Shown here: one piece after another, positions 1 to 6,479 of the stretch
Position numbering within the stretch: the stretch's first letter is position 1
Layout: each line of letters begins with the position of its first letter
Assembly: GCA_964446685.1 (NCBI GenBank)
Contig: CAYUPO010000027.1
Location: forward strand, 1 to 11,869
DNA: 11,869 bases
Source of the DNA: CAZWRN01 sp964446685
GTDB taxonomy: Bacteria; Patescibacteriota; Microgenomatia; Daviesbacterales; UBA10151
Direction of reading: 5' to 3'
Program-made: the position numbers and the translations under genes
The notes under the pieces: generated by a model
Database searches by the model: none
The model's input: the letters and a program-made list of their open reading frames with translations, nothing else
What the model was told of the DNA's origin: nothing

Positions 1-358
1 TCAGGCTGTAGGTCGGACTAAACGGATAAAGACCATATAAAATAGTATGAAACCTTAGATTTTCTTCTGCGGTTAAGTTTTGGTCAAGGGAGGGGTTTTG
101 GAAGATAATGCCGACATTCTGTCTGACATCACTTGACCTTTTTTCTGTATCAAATCCGGCGATTGTGATGGATCCGGAAGTCTTCGACAGTGTGGTTGTC
201 AGAATGGAGATAGTAGTAGTTTTTCCAGCACCATTGGGGCCTAAAAAACAAAAAAATTCACCATTTTTGACATCAAAAGAGATATCATCGACTGCGTTAG
301 TGGTAGCTTTTTTGTACCGCTTAACCAAATTCTGGACCTGAATGACAGATTGAGCCAT
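1..358 (-). CDS. ABC transporter ATP-binding protein, N-terminal part (leaves window at left edge)
   Basis: The first 119 residues of an ABC-type ATPase are present; the rest lies beyond position 1. Walker A is GPNGAGKTT at residues 40-48, and the Q-loop glutamine is in IIFQNPSLDQ near residue 87. An A-loop tyrosine is available in LVKRYKK (about 15). The signature motif and Walker B would lie outside the window. The 'QVQNLVKRYKKATTNAVDDISFDV' type of start and the Q-loop context resemble ATPases of ABC-2 exporters (drug, lipid or polysaccharide export); this subtype is an inference. The enzyme would sit on the cytoplasmic face and power a permease presumably encoded further left. The ATG at 358 is supported by a TGn-extended TAAAGT box ending 7 bases upstream. 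There is no Shine-Dalgarno sequence. Confidence 0.9.
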   Translation of the reverse strand, partial: MAQSVIQVQNLVKRYKKATTNAVDDISFDVKNGEFFCFLGPNGAGKTTTISILTTTLSKTSGSITIAGFDTEKRSSDVRQNVGIIFQNPSLDQNLTAEENLRFHTILYGLYPFSPTYSL

Positions 359-365
359 AGAGGTT

Positions 366-374
366 ACTTTAACA
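366..374 (-). promoter_or_regulatory. Extended -10 box for the ABC ATPase gene
   Basis: On the minus strand TGT-TAAAGT ends 7 bases before the ATG at 358. That places the expected transcription start at or within a base of the start codon, so the message is probably leaderless. No convincing -35 was seen. Confidence 0.55.
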
Positions 375-437
375 GATTTTCGGATAAATTGGGAGAGTTA
401 TTGCAATAATCTTACATAATCTTTCTAAACCCTTAAC

Positions 438-550
438 TTTAGATGCTTACACTAAATATTAATCAGGGTGAGGGTAAGTAATATCACCCGGATGCAATCA
501 GGAAAAACACTTTTTACCCAAATTTCTATTAGCATCTAGGACTTACCCTT
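438..550 (+). other. Structured leader with crossing 10-bp pairings (possible pseudoknot) upstream of 566
   Basis: Positions 438-447 pair with 531-540 (8 Watson-Crick pairs plus 2 G-U). Positions 470-479 pair with 541-550 (9 Watson-Crick plus 1 G-U). The two right arms are contiguous and the order is a-b-a'-b', so the pairings cross. A further hairpin pairs GGGTGA 466-471 with TCACCC 484-489. Competing partners exist: GATGC at 491-495 can take the first right arm, and TTACCC at 514-519 can take the GGGTAA arm. The structure ends 15 bases before the ATG at 566. It matches no riboswitch class I recognise. Function is unknown; a cis-regulatory RNA or protein-binding leader is an inference. Confidence 0.4.
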
Positions 551-565
551 CAACTGATTTTTCTT

Positions 566-868
566 ATGAATAATTCTTCTAAAACTGTTAATGAATTTAA
601 TCTTATTCTCGCTTTAATTGGAATGACTGTATTTGTGATGGGTTTGTTTAATAAAAAAACCAGAAATATGGCTGTAAAAGTGCTTCATTTTGGTGGCGGA
701 ATGATTGCTGATCATCTGGCAAAGAAATATTTGCCTGTAAATGGGTATAGACTAGCTAAAGTTGTTACAAATTATATGCCACTTCAGGGATCAAAGGGTG
801 GAAAAGCTTCAAAAAGAACTTTTAAAAATAATAAAATAACAAAAGCTACACATAAAGGTAGTTTCTGA
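566..868 (+). CDS. Small basic protein with one N-terminal membrane segment, unknown function
   Basis: This 100-residue protein is not a family I recognise. Residues 11-28 (NLILALIGMTVFVMGLF) form one hydrophobic span. A second mildly hydrophobic stretch lies at 36-50 (AVKVLHFGGGMIADHL). The last 30 residues are rich in Lys, Arg and Thr (KGGKASKRTFKNNK), so the tail should be cytoplasmic and could touch nucleic acid or anionic lipid. The gene stands alone, divergent from the ABC ATPase. Unlike most genes here, its ATG has neither a TAnnnT box 6-7 bases upstream nor a Shine-Dalgarno sequence. It has instead a long leader with strong base pairing. A palindrome follows the TGA stop at once. Confidence 0.7.
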   Translation: MNNSSKTVNEFNLILALIGMTVFVMGLFNKKTRNMAVKVLHFGGGMIADHLAKKYLPVNGYRLAKVVTNYMPLQGSKGGKASKRTFKNNKITKATHKGSF

Positions 869-871
869 AAC

Positions 872-907
872 CCTTCAACAAGTTCAGGGTCCTGAGTTTA
901 TCGAAGG
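872..907. repeat. REP-like imperfect palindrome (terminator candidate)
   Basis: Arms 872-888 and 891-907 are imperfect inverted repeats (CCTTCAACAAGTTCAGG against CCTGAGTTTATCGAAGG: 13 Watson-Crick pairs, 2 G-U, 2 mismatches). They are separated by two bases and followed by TTTCAGAATGACAG. It sits between the stop of 566-868 and the end of the convergent 943-2514 gene, so the hairpin could end both transcripts. The CCTTC-AACAAG-TTCAGG type is a common intergenic palindrome in many bacterial genomes. Confidence 0.65.
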
Positions 908-942
908 ACTATTTCAGAATGACAGACGGGATAATTTCAATA

Positions 943-2514
943 TTACCCTAATTTTTCCCGTTGTGTTTTTAAGAAAAGAAACCATTCCTCAAAAAAAGCA
1001 AAAATCACTTTAAATGGTGTTTCAATAAACAGGTCGAAGAAAAACAGGATAATATTTATCTTAGAAATATTCTCAGTCAGCTGTCTGCCAAAATGAATAA
1101 AAGGCATAAACAAAAAATCAAATAAAACTGAGAAAAGATCCTGTTTATTATCATTTATGGTATACATATGAGCTGTCTGATAAATACGGTAGGAGATAAA
1201 AGAAACTATTGATAAAAAGAAGATAAATATTCCTCTGCTGATGATAGTAAATTCAAGTAAATGAAGAACATAATTTATTGCAGCAATAAATAAAACTAAT
1301 GCTGTAAACCAAAGCAGCATAAACATGCCATATAAAACTGTGTTATTTTTCTTGGAGTATCTTCTGAAATTGGCAGAGTTTACTTTTTCTGGGTTGAACA
1401 AAACATTGTCTATCCGCTCATAGATTTTATTGGAATTGGTCTTATTTGGGGTGTGAATCAATAGTCCGGCAAAGACCATCAGAATTGGGGGAATAAGGGT
1501 ATTTAAGGCGATAGAATTCCAGAGGACCCGGCCGTAATAATATTTTTCAAAAGTTCCCTCAATGGCTAAAGCGAAGACGGCTTTGGTAATCAAAATAAAA
1601 ATAACACCCCGGATAATTGCAGTGTGAACTTTGGTTTTGATCCGTTTGTACTGAGCGGTACATTCAGTGATAATAGCTAATTTAAAATTTTCTTTATTTT
1701 CCAGTAGATCCATATTGTGACCACGGTTTTTTTTGAAAACATCCCACATAATAAAAAAGGGGATAGTTTCTTTTTTCATAAATGTATAAATTTGTGAAGC
1801 CAAAGGATAGGTCAGCTGAAACTCAATCTGCTTGTAACCTTTCATAAAATTTTCAGCAATTTTATCTTTGTTTTCAGTGTTTAAAACTCCAAAAAGTTGT
1901 TTAAAAAGGTGATATCTCAAAATCGGTAAATCCTGTTTGCCAAAAGTTCTTCTGACTGCAATAAAAACCTGCGCATCTCTTGTCTCTTCAGTATCATCAA
2001 CGATCTGGATTTTTTCCCGGTAAAGTTGAAACATGAAATTAATAATTACTTCTTTATCTTTACTGGGACTTAGTATATTTTCGATTTCAGATGATAAAAG
2101 TTCTAAAATAAATTCACTGAGTTTGGTACGATTGACTTTGTGTTTGGAACGGATTGCTTCTTCCAGTGAAAAGTGAAGATCAATTGTTTTGGAGATTTTA
2201 TCTACTAAAGACTCCGGAACTGATGAATCTGGAAAGTAGCGTGCCCAAACCAGTTCTCTGACTAATGGTTCAGCGATCACATCTTTTCGTCCACCTAGCA
2301 TTAGTCTTCTTTTTAAGATTCTTTCAATCGAAGCTCTGAGGATAACATCATCTTCTCTGTAATCCATGGCATTACGGATTTTTTCATACCAGGTGGCTAC
2401 TTCTGAAACAACTGGATTGACAGATATTTTAGGATCGGATGTCTTTATAATTGCTTCATCGAAATGTCTGATCAGATAATTGGTAAAACGGTTTAGATGC
2501 AGTTTGTTGTCCAT
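943..2514 (-). CDS. Large polytopic membrane protein of unknown function (523 aa)
   Basis: I do not recognise a family. Residues 1-290 are soluble, charged and mostly helical. The C-terminal part has about five membrane spans, near 299-318, 333-353, 395-419, 424-447 and 486-506. A soluble loop of about 40 residues follows span two (TPNKTNSNKIYERIDN onward), and the cytoplasmic tail is short and basic. No catalytic motif, Walker motif or metal-binding cluster is obvious. This layout, a cytoplasmic helical domain followed by a membrane anchor, would fit a scaffold or envelope-associated protein, but that is a guess. A TATAAT box ends 7 bases before the ATG at 2514, and the gene is divergent from 2596-2793 across 81 bases. 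Confidence 0.85.
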   Translation of the reverse strand: MDNKLHLNRFTNYLIRHFDEAIIKTSDPKISVNPVVSEVATWYEKIRNAMDYREDDVILRASIERILKRRLMLGGRKDVIAEPLVRELVWARYFPDSSVPESLVDKISKTIDLHFSLEEAIRSKHKVNRTKLSEFILELLSSEIENILSPSKDKEVIINFMFQLYREKIQIVDDTEETRDAQVFIAVRRTFGKQDLPILRYHLFKQLFGVLNTENKDKIAENFMKGYKQIEFQLTYPLASQIYTFMKKETIPFFIMWDVFKKNRGHNMDLLENKENFKLAIITECTAQYKRIKTKVHTAIIRGVIFILITKAVFALAIEGTFEKYYYGRVLWNSIALNTLIPPILMVFAGLLIHTPNKTNSNKIYERIDNVLFNPEKVNSANFRRYSKKNNTVLYGMFMLLWFTALVLFIAAINYVLHLLEFTIISRGIFIFFLSIVSFISYRIYQTAHMYTINDNKQDLFSVLFDFLFMPFIHFGRQLTENISKINIILFFFDLFIETPFKVIFAFFEEWFLFLKTQREKLG

Positions 2515-2521
2515 GACCTAT

Positions 2522-2527
2522 ATTATA
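2522..2527 (-). promoter_or_regulatory. -10 box TATAAT for the 523-aa membrane protein gene
   Basis: A perfect TATAAT on the minus strand ends 7 bases before the ATG at 2514. This predicts a transcript starting at or one base before the start codon. Confidence 0.6.
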
Positions 2528-2583
2528 ATTGATTAGCTTCAATATGTGAGTACCCAGCTTCAGGAAGATTTTTTTGAATAGTG

Positions 2584-2589
2584 TAGAAT
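2584..2589 (+). promoter_or_regulatory. -10 box TAGAAT for 2596-2793
   Basis: TAGAAT is separated from the ATG at 2596 by exactly six bases (ATAAAT), the spacing at which transcription would begin on the A of the ATG. Confidence 0.55.
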
Positions 2590-2595
2590 ATAAAT

Positions 2596-2793
2596 ATGTT
2601 AAATCTAAAAAGTTCTGAATTTAAAATACTCTTAATTGGGATATTGTTGGGAATAATATTAACATTTTTAACCCTAAAAATTCTCAACATTCCTTTGATG
2701 ATGGAAGATTTAGCAATGGATGAAGATGGTACTTCGATTTATGATGAAGTTGATATTTATGCGACAGATAGTGCTGATTTAGAGCCTTTTTAG
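2596..2793 (+). CDS. Small single-span membrane protein with acidic tail
   Basis: This 65-residue protein has one strong transmembrane helix at residues 10-30 (FKILLIGILLGIILTFLTLKIL). A short basic N-terminus precedes it and an acidic tail (EDLAMDEDGTSIYDEVDIYATDSADLE) follows. By the positive-inside rule the acidic tail should lie outside the cytoplasm. I do not recognise a family. It could be a subunit or regulator of a membrane complex, but nothing next door proves this. It is divergent from the large membrane protein and lies 77 bases upstream of the acetyltransferase, which has its own promoter signature. The start is supported by the -10 box six bases upstream. Confidence 0.65.
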   Translation: MLNLKSSEFKILLIGILLGIILTFLTLKILNIPLMMEDLAMDEDGTSIYDEVDIYATDSADLEPF

Positions 2794-2855
2794 CAATGTA
2801 TGTGGGTATACGGTGACTGCCACACTGGTAAAAAATCAAATTAGTTTCTCCTAAG

Positions 2856-2864
2856 TGATACAAT
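2856..2864 (+). promoter_or_regulatory. Extended -10 box for the GNAT acetyltransferase gene
   Basis: TGA-TACAAT ends six bases (TATTTA) before the ATG at 2871. This predicts a leaderless message and separates this gene from 2596-2793. Confidence 0.6.
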
Positions 2865-2870
2865 TATTTA

Positions 2871-3389
2871 ATGGTTGATTTGGTCAAACCAGGTAAACAA
2901 TATCACTCCAGTTACCTAAAAGCATTAACAGAATTTGCTAAAGAAAATCGCAGTTTAGAATACCGTGGACTTCAGGAAGGTGAAGAGTTTGAGGATTATT
3001 TAGAAAGAGTTGAAAAATTTCCGGAGGGTATTGGACTACCGGATGGATTTGTTCCTGAGACTGTTTTATGGTTGGTCGATCAGGATGAGTTTATTGGAGA
3101 AGCTTCTATCCGGCATGTTTTAAATTATTCCCTGTTGCGTGTTGGTGGACATATTGGATATCTGATAAGGCCTTCAAAAAGAAAAAAAGGGTATGGTACT
3201 AAGATATTAAAATTATCCCTAAAAGTAGCTAAATCTTTGGGCATTAAAAAAGCATTATTAACCTGTGATGAAACTAATATCGGATCTGCCAAAATAATCG
3301 AAAAAAATGGTGGCATTTTAGAAGACGCCACAGATATGGGACAAGGATTACCAAGAAAATTGCGTTACTGGATTAAACTGGAGAATTAA
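2871..3389 (+). CDS. GNAT-family N-acetyltransferase
   Basis: The 172-residue protein shows the acetyl-CoA-binding core of GNAT enzymes. A beta strand (GGHIGYLIRP, about 97-106) runs into the pyrophosphate loop RKKGYGTKIL (about 109-118, the R/Q-x-x-G-x-G/A motif). An alpha helix follows, then the T-C-D-E-T-N-I-G-S-A-K-I-I-E-K-N-G region (about 135-151), typical of motif B with its Asn and the helix carrying E-K-N-G. The N-terminal part (residues 1-70) is unusually acidic. It resembles the broad 'predicted acetyltransferase' group (COG3981 type); the acceptor substrate cannot be told. Known family chemistry is transfer of acetyl from acetyl-CoA to an amine. The gene ends six bases from the convergent gene 3396-3674. 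Confidence 0.88.
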   Translation: MVDLVKPGKQYHSSYLKALTEFAKENRSLEYRGLQEGEEFEDYLERVEKFPEGIGLPDGFVPETVLWLVDQDEFIGEASIRHVLNYSLLRVGGHIGYLIRPSKRKKGYGTKILKLSLKVAKSLGIKKALLTCDETNIGSAKIIEKNGGILEDATDMGQGLPRKLRYWIKLEN

Positions 3390-3395
3390 ATGAAT

Positions 3396-3674
3396 TTAAG
3401 CGAAGCCGTTGTGTTTTTGGATCATTTCTTTGATCTTTTTTAGTTTTTCAGTTGTTTTATCTTTTCCGGCTTCAACACTGATCTGAAGCATTTTTTCAGT
3501 ATACATTTTCCATTCTTCAGCGGTGATTTTGTCAGTCAGAGTGATTACATTTTGCTGACTTAAGCCATCTTTCCAGCATAAAACTTTAACAACTATCTTA
3601 TGCCAGGCTTCTCTTAATTCGGCTTTTTCATCAGAGGCTTTTTTGGAATTTGTAGGGGTTGGATCACTAATCAT
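3396..3674 (-). CDS. Small helical cytoplasmic protein, unknown function
   Basis: The 92-residue protein has no signal or membrane segment and is predicted to be mostly alpha-helical. A Lys/Glu-rich C-terminal helix runs from about residue 56 to 88 (EKMLQISVEAGKDKTTEKL onward). A central segment, WHKIVVKVLCWKDGLSQQN, contains two Trp and one Cys. I do not recognise a family. A TATACT box lies 20 bases before the ATG, so this transcript probably has a short leader of about 13 bases without a Shine-Dalgarno sequence, unlike its neighbours. It is convergent with the acetyltransferase gene, with a six-base gap and no clear hairpin terminator between them. Confidence 0.65.
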   Translation of the reverse strand: MISDPTPTNSKKASDEKAELREAWHKIVVKVLCWKDGLSQQNVITLTDKITAEEWKMYTEKMLQISVEAGKDKTTEKLKKIKEMIQKHNGFA

Positions 3675-3748
3675 TTTGTTCTAAATCTTTGGGTAGTATA
3701 ACACTTATGAGGGGAAAAGGCAAAACTAAGCATCTTCTAACTTAAAAA

Positions 3749-3842
3749 TTGTCATCTCGAGCGAGGAGCGAGAGATCTCTAGTTTAAAACCAAGTTTATT
3801 CCTGTCGAGTCTTGAGATTTCTCACGATGTTCGAAATGACAA
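3749..3842. repeat. REP-like palindromic element (GTCATCTCGAGCGAG type)
   Basis: The left arm (3749-3779) begins TTGTCATCTCGAGCGAGGAG and ends GAGATCTC. The right arm (3814-3842) is its imperfect reverse complement, starting GAGATTTCTC and ending CGAAATGACAA. About 34 bases lie between. This is a widespread intergenic palindrome class in bacterial genomes. It occupies the spacer between the end of the 3396-3674 promoter region and the dehydrogenase gene. Confidence 0.75.
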
Positions 3843-3872
3843 TAGAAGGTTTGAAGGTATCTCGGGATAATA

Positions 3873-3912
3873 ATTAACTGATTAACTGATTAACTGATTA
3901 ACTGATTAACTG
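3873..3912. repeat. Five tandem copies of an 8-bp unit (ATTAACTG)
   Basis: Five perfect head-to-tail copies end 15 bases before the -10 box of the dehydrogenase gene. They therefore cover the place where a -35 element or an upstream operator would be. Arrays of short units like this change length by slippage. Confidence 0.95.
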
Positions 3913-3924
3913 ATTTTATTGGTG

Positions 3925-3933
3925 TGTTAAAAT
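3925..3933 (+). promoter_or_regulatory. Extended -10 box for the 2-hydroxyacid dehydrogenase gene
   Basis: TGT-TAAAAT ends six bases (TGATGG) before the ATG at 3940. This predicts a leaderless message and decides between the overlapping ATG at 3936 (out of frame) and the true ATG at 3940. Confidence 0.6.
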
Positions 3934-3939
3934 TGATGG

Positions 3940-4917
3940 ATGGAAATTTTGATTCTTGATCAGAGTGGTAATGCGGTCCCCAAAATATTAAATTCCAGTC
4001 ATTTAAAACAGATTAAATTAGTTGATGCCCAAGCAAAAGTTACTGTTGCATCACAAGGATCTGAGGAGGCAAAGAAAATGCTTCAAACAGCAGAAATTGT
4101 GATTGGTCAGGCCAACGATATTACTTATTTAACGGAAGCTCCAAAGCTGAAATGGTTGCATATTACTTCAGCCGGAGCAAATACTTTGTCTCAGGAAATG
4201 ATCGATTCAGATGTTTTGGTTACAAATTCCTCAGGAGTCCATCCGATTCCTATCTCAGAACATGTTTTGGGATTGATGTTGATGTTAGTCAGAGGATTGC
4301 ACAAAGCTGTAAAAATTCAATATACCCAAAAAAAGTGGGTCAGAAATATTAATATTTATCAGCCGGGAGAATTGGCAGGCAAGAAACTGCTAATTGTGGG
4401 AATGGGTAGGATAGGAGAAAGGGTAGCTCTTTTGGGGGAAGCATTTGAGATGAATGTTGTGGGGGTAGTTAGAAATCCGGAGAAACATCAGGGAAAATTT
4501 ACTGTAGTGAGCGTTAAAGAAATGGATAAAGAGTTGAAAAATAGTGATTTTGTAGTAAATTGTCTACCACTAACACCTGAAACCAAAAATATCTTTGATA
4601 AAAACAGATTGAGTAAATTTAAATCTAATAGTTTTTTTGTCAATATTGGCAGAGGTGAGTCAGTGGATGAAGTGGCTTTAATTGAAGCATTAAAAAATGG
4701 AAAAATTAAAGGGGCAGGACTTGATGTATTTGCAACTGAGCCACTACCGGAAAGCAGCCCTTTATGGGAGATGGAGAATGTGATCATCACCCCTCATTAT
4801 TCAGGAGCAAATCCGCATTATTTTGATCGGGTAATAACTATTTTTTGTGAAAATTTAAAAGCATATATAAAAAAGAAAACACTTCCGCAGTTAGTGGATA
4901 AGAAACTGGGATACTGA
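3940..4917 (+). CDS. D-isomer-specific 2-hydroxyacid dehydrogenase
   Basis: This 325-residue protein has the complete family layout. The N-terminal catalytic half carries the substrate-contact region SAGAN at 77-81 and the HPIPISEHVLG helix at 101-111. The nucleotide-binding domain begins with LLIVGMGRIGERV, its GxGxxG being residues 154-159. The catalytic triad is Arg238 (in VNIGRGE), Glu267 (ATEP) and His286 (ITPHYSG). The known reaction is reversible NAD(P)H-dependent reduction of a 2-oxo acid to a D-2-hydroxy acid, for example glyoxylate or hydroxypyruvate, or D-3-phosphoglycerate oxidation. The strand after the glycine motif ends VVRNPEKH rather than in an acidic residue, which favours NADPH (inference). 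The length matches GhrA-like enzymes more than SerA, which carries an extra domain. It is followed by a 7-bp tandem array and a gap. Confidence 0.92.
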   Translation: MEILILDQSGNAVPKILNSSHLKQIKLVDAQAKVTVASQGSEEAKKMLQTAEIVIGQANDITYLTEAPKLKWLHITSAGANTLSQEMIDSDVLVTNSSGVHPIPISEHVLGLMLMLVRGLHKAVKIQYTQKKWVRNINIYQPGELAGKKLLIVGMGRIGERVALLGEAFEMNVVGVVRNPEKHQGKFTVVSVKEMDKELKNSDFVVNCLPLTPETKNIFDKNRLSKFKSNSFFVNIGRGESVDEVALIEALKNGKIKGAGLDVFATEPLPESSPLWEMENVIITPHYSGANPHYFDRVITIFCENLKAYIKKKTLPQLVDKKLGY

Positions 4918-4950
4918 ATAATTAATATCTAATATCTAATATCTAATATC

Positions 4951-5050
4951 NNNNNNNNNNNNNNNNNNNNNNNNNNNNNNNNNNNNNNNNNNNNNNNNNN
5001 NNNNNNNNNNNNNNNNNNNNNNNNNNNNNNNNNNNNNNNNNNNNNNNNNN
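4951..5050. other. 100-N scaffold gap, flanked by identical 55-bp sequences
   Basis: The 55 bases before the gap (4896-4950) are identical to the 55 bases after it (5051-5105). They include the last codons of the dehydrogenase and four 7-bp repeat units. This is the pattern left when two contigs sharing a k-mer overlap are joined with a fixed-length filler. The true sequence is probably one copy with no gap. Confidence 0.9.
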
Positions 5051-5077
5051 GGATAAGAAACTGGGATACTGAATAAT

Positions 5078-5126
5078 TAATATCTAATATCTAATATCTA
5101 ATATCTAATATCTAATATCTAATATC
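5078..5126. repeat. Tandem array of a 7-bp unit (TAATATC), seven copies
   Basis: Seven perfect units lie after the gap. Four units (4923-4950) end the contig before the gap and are the same bases as the first four. The array lies 52 bases upstream of the hflX -10 box. Its true length in the genome is uncertain because the assembly broke inside it. Confidence 0.9.
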
Positions 5127-5178
5127 AAATTTCCAAACTTATTTATAGGGTATTGGTACTTATTTTTATTCATTAGAG

Positions 5179-5184
5179 TATAAT
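5179..5184 (+). promoter_or_regulatory. -10 box TATAAT for hflX
   Basis: A perfect TATAAT ends exactly six bases (GGCTGC) before the ATG at 5191. The A of the ATG is the expected first transcribed base. No strong -35 was seen; TTGGTA at 5153-5158 is 20 bases away. Confidence 0.65.
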
Positions 5185-5190
5185 GGCTGC

Positions 5191-6309
5191 ATGGCTTTGT
5201 CTGGCGAAGAAAAACGATTTTTAATAGTTAGTATTATCCCCCAAAAATTATCAGATGAAAAAGCTTTTCTGAATGTTCAGGAAGTAATTGCTCTGATTGA
5301 GTCATATAACGGTGAAGTAATCGATATTGTGCTGCAAAAAAGAGAAGTTAACTCACAGGGTAGTTATATTGGGTCGGGAAAAATTGATGAAATCGGAGCA
5401 CTGGTTGCTGAAAAAAATATTGATGTAGTGGTATTAAATGGAGTTGTTAAACCAGCTCAGATTTTTCATCTTCAGACTATCTGGGAAAAACATCTCTACG
5501 GTGTGCAGGTGTGGGACAAAGTGGATCTGATTTTAAAAATCTTTTCACAGCATGCACAAGCCGGAGAGGCTAAATTTCAGATTGAACTTGCCACAATGCA
5601 ACATATGGGTCCGCGAATTTATGGTATGGGTGATGAGATGTCCAGACAGGGAGGGTTGGTTGGAACCCGTGGTATTGGTGAAACAAATACTGAAAGGATG
5701 AAACGTCATTTTAGGGGACAGATCCGAAAAGTGAAAGATGATCTGGAGAAACTGACTAAAAGCCGGGAAATGCAGCTGGAAAACAGAAATAAACTGGGAC
5801 TTAAAACTGCTTCGATCATTGGATATACCAATGCCGGCAAATCCTCACTTTTTAATACATTAACCGGTAAAAACAGGCAGGTGAAGGATGCATTGTTTGT
5901 AACACTTGATACCGGAACCGGCAAAATGAAGATCGCTCATGAACCATACGACGTCTTAGTTTCTGACACCATCGGATTTATCCGTGATCTGCCTCCGCAG
6001 CTGGTACAGGCTTTTAAATCGACTTTACTGGAATCAATTCATGCTGATTTATTACTGGAGGTAATTGATGTCAGTGATGTGGATATGGAGCGTAAGCTGT
6101 TGGAAGTAAATAAGATTTTAAGAGGAATGAAAATAGAACAAAAAAACCGAATCTATATTTTTAACAAGATTGATAAGATGAAAGGTAAAGATTTTGACAA
6201 AGCAGCACTTTTAGAAAAATACGAAGCCTTCCAGCCTCAATTTATCTCCACTAAAACAGGTGAAGGCATCCGCGAATTAGTTAAAAAAATAGGCGATCTT
6301 TTAGTTTAG
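5191..6309 (+). CDS. hflX: GTPase HflX (ribosome-splitting / ribosome-associated)
   Basis: The 372-residue protein has the HflX N-terminal domain with GSYIGSGKIDEI at 57-68 and the conserved SRQGG...GTRGIGET stretch at 151-164. A coiled-coil linker (about 170-200) and a G domain follow. G1 is GYTNAGKSS at 211-219, switch I Thr238 is in FVTLD, and G3 is DTIGF at 259-263. G4 is NKID at 325-328 and G5-like STKTGEG is at 353-359. Family knowledge: HflX binds the 50S subunit and dissociates stalled or hibernating 70S ribosomes in a GTP-dependent way. At 372 residues it is shorter than the roughly 430 of E. coli because it lacks a long C-terminal extension. The usual FATLDPT at switch I reads FVTLDTGTG here. 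It is monocistronic with its own promoter. Confidence 0.95.
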   Translation: MALSGEEKRFLIVSIIPQKLSDEKAFLNVQEVIALIESYNGEVIDIVLQKREVNSQGSYIGSGKIDEIGALVAEKNIDVVVLNGVVKPAQIFHLQTIWEKHLYGVQVWDKVDLILKIFSQHAQAGEAKFQIELATMQHMGPRIYGMGDEMSRQGGLVGTRGIGETNTERMKRHFRGQIRKVKDDLEKLTKSREMQLENRNKLGLKTASIIGYTNAGKSSLFNTLTGKNRQVKDALFVTLDTGTGKMKIAHEPYDVLVSDTIGFIRDLPPQLVQAFKSTLLESIHADLLLEVIDVSDVDMERKLLEVNKILRGMKIEQKNRIYIFNKIDKMKGKDFDKAALLEKYEAFQPQFISTKTGEGIRELVKKIGDLLV

Positions 6310-6366
6310 CTTCACATCAAATTCTTAGTAAAGTAATTAATTCTAGATCTCAAGCTCAATTTACGC

Positions 6367-6372
6367 TATAAT
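6367..6372 (+). promoter_or_regulatory. TATAAT box, possible promoter of the tRNA-His region
   Basis: GCTATAAT lies 58 bases after the hflX stop and points toward the tRNA pseudo-copy and tRNA-His. A similar GCTATAAT occurs at 8006-8013, just before the 8030 gene promoter. No clear -35 is present, so this is a weak call. Confidence 0.3.
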
Positions 6373-6413
6373 TACCCAGGAAGTTTTGAATTTATATATT
6401 GGAATTTTGGATC

Positions 6414-6431
6414 TCTCGACTTTGCTCGAGA
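6414..6431. repeat. Small palindrome TCTCGA/TCGAGA (REP fragment)
   Basis: A perfect 6-bp stem (6414-6419 and 6426-6431) encloses a six-base loop. The flanking ATCTCTCGA and GAGACAGG words resemble part of the palindrome at 3749-3842, so it is probably a worn copy of the same class. Confidence 0.5.
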
Positions 6432-6479
6432 CAGGTTTGTTTCGGATTTAGAAATTAGAGTTTAGAATTTTTCATATAT

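Noticed and set aside
108..341. Plus-strand open frame of 77 codons
   Set aside because: It runs antisense to the ABC ATPase, whose Walker A and Q-loop are clear; it is a shadow frame.
438..550. Known riboswitch upstream of 566
   Set aside because: I compared it by eye with c-di-GMP, THF, fluoride and other common classes and found no matching conserved core; only generic base pairing supports it.
3125..3331. Minus-strand open frame inside the acetyltransferase gene
   Set aside because: It is antisense to the conserved acetyl-CoA-binding core and has no promoter or family features.
4152..4352. Plus-strand open frame inside the dehydrogenase gene
   Set aside because: It overlaps the conserved SAGAN to HPIPISEH coding region in another frame.
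4488..4790. Minus-strand 100-codon frame inside the dehydrogenase gene
   Set aside because: It is antisense to the catalytic Arg238/Glu267 region; a shadow frame.
5706..5924. Minus-strand frame inside hflX
   Set aside because: It is antisense to the G1 motif region of a well-defined GTPase.
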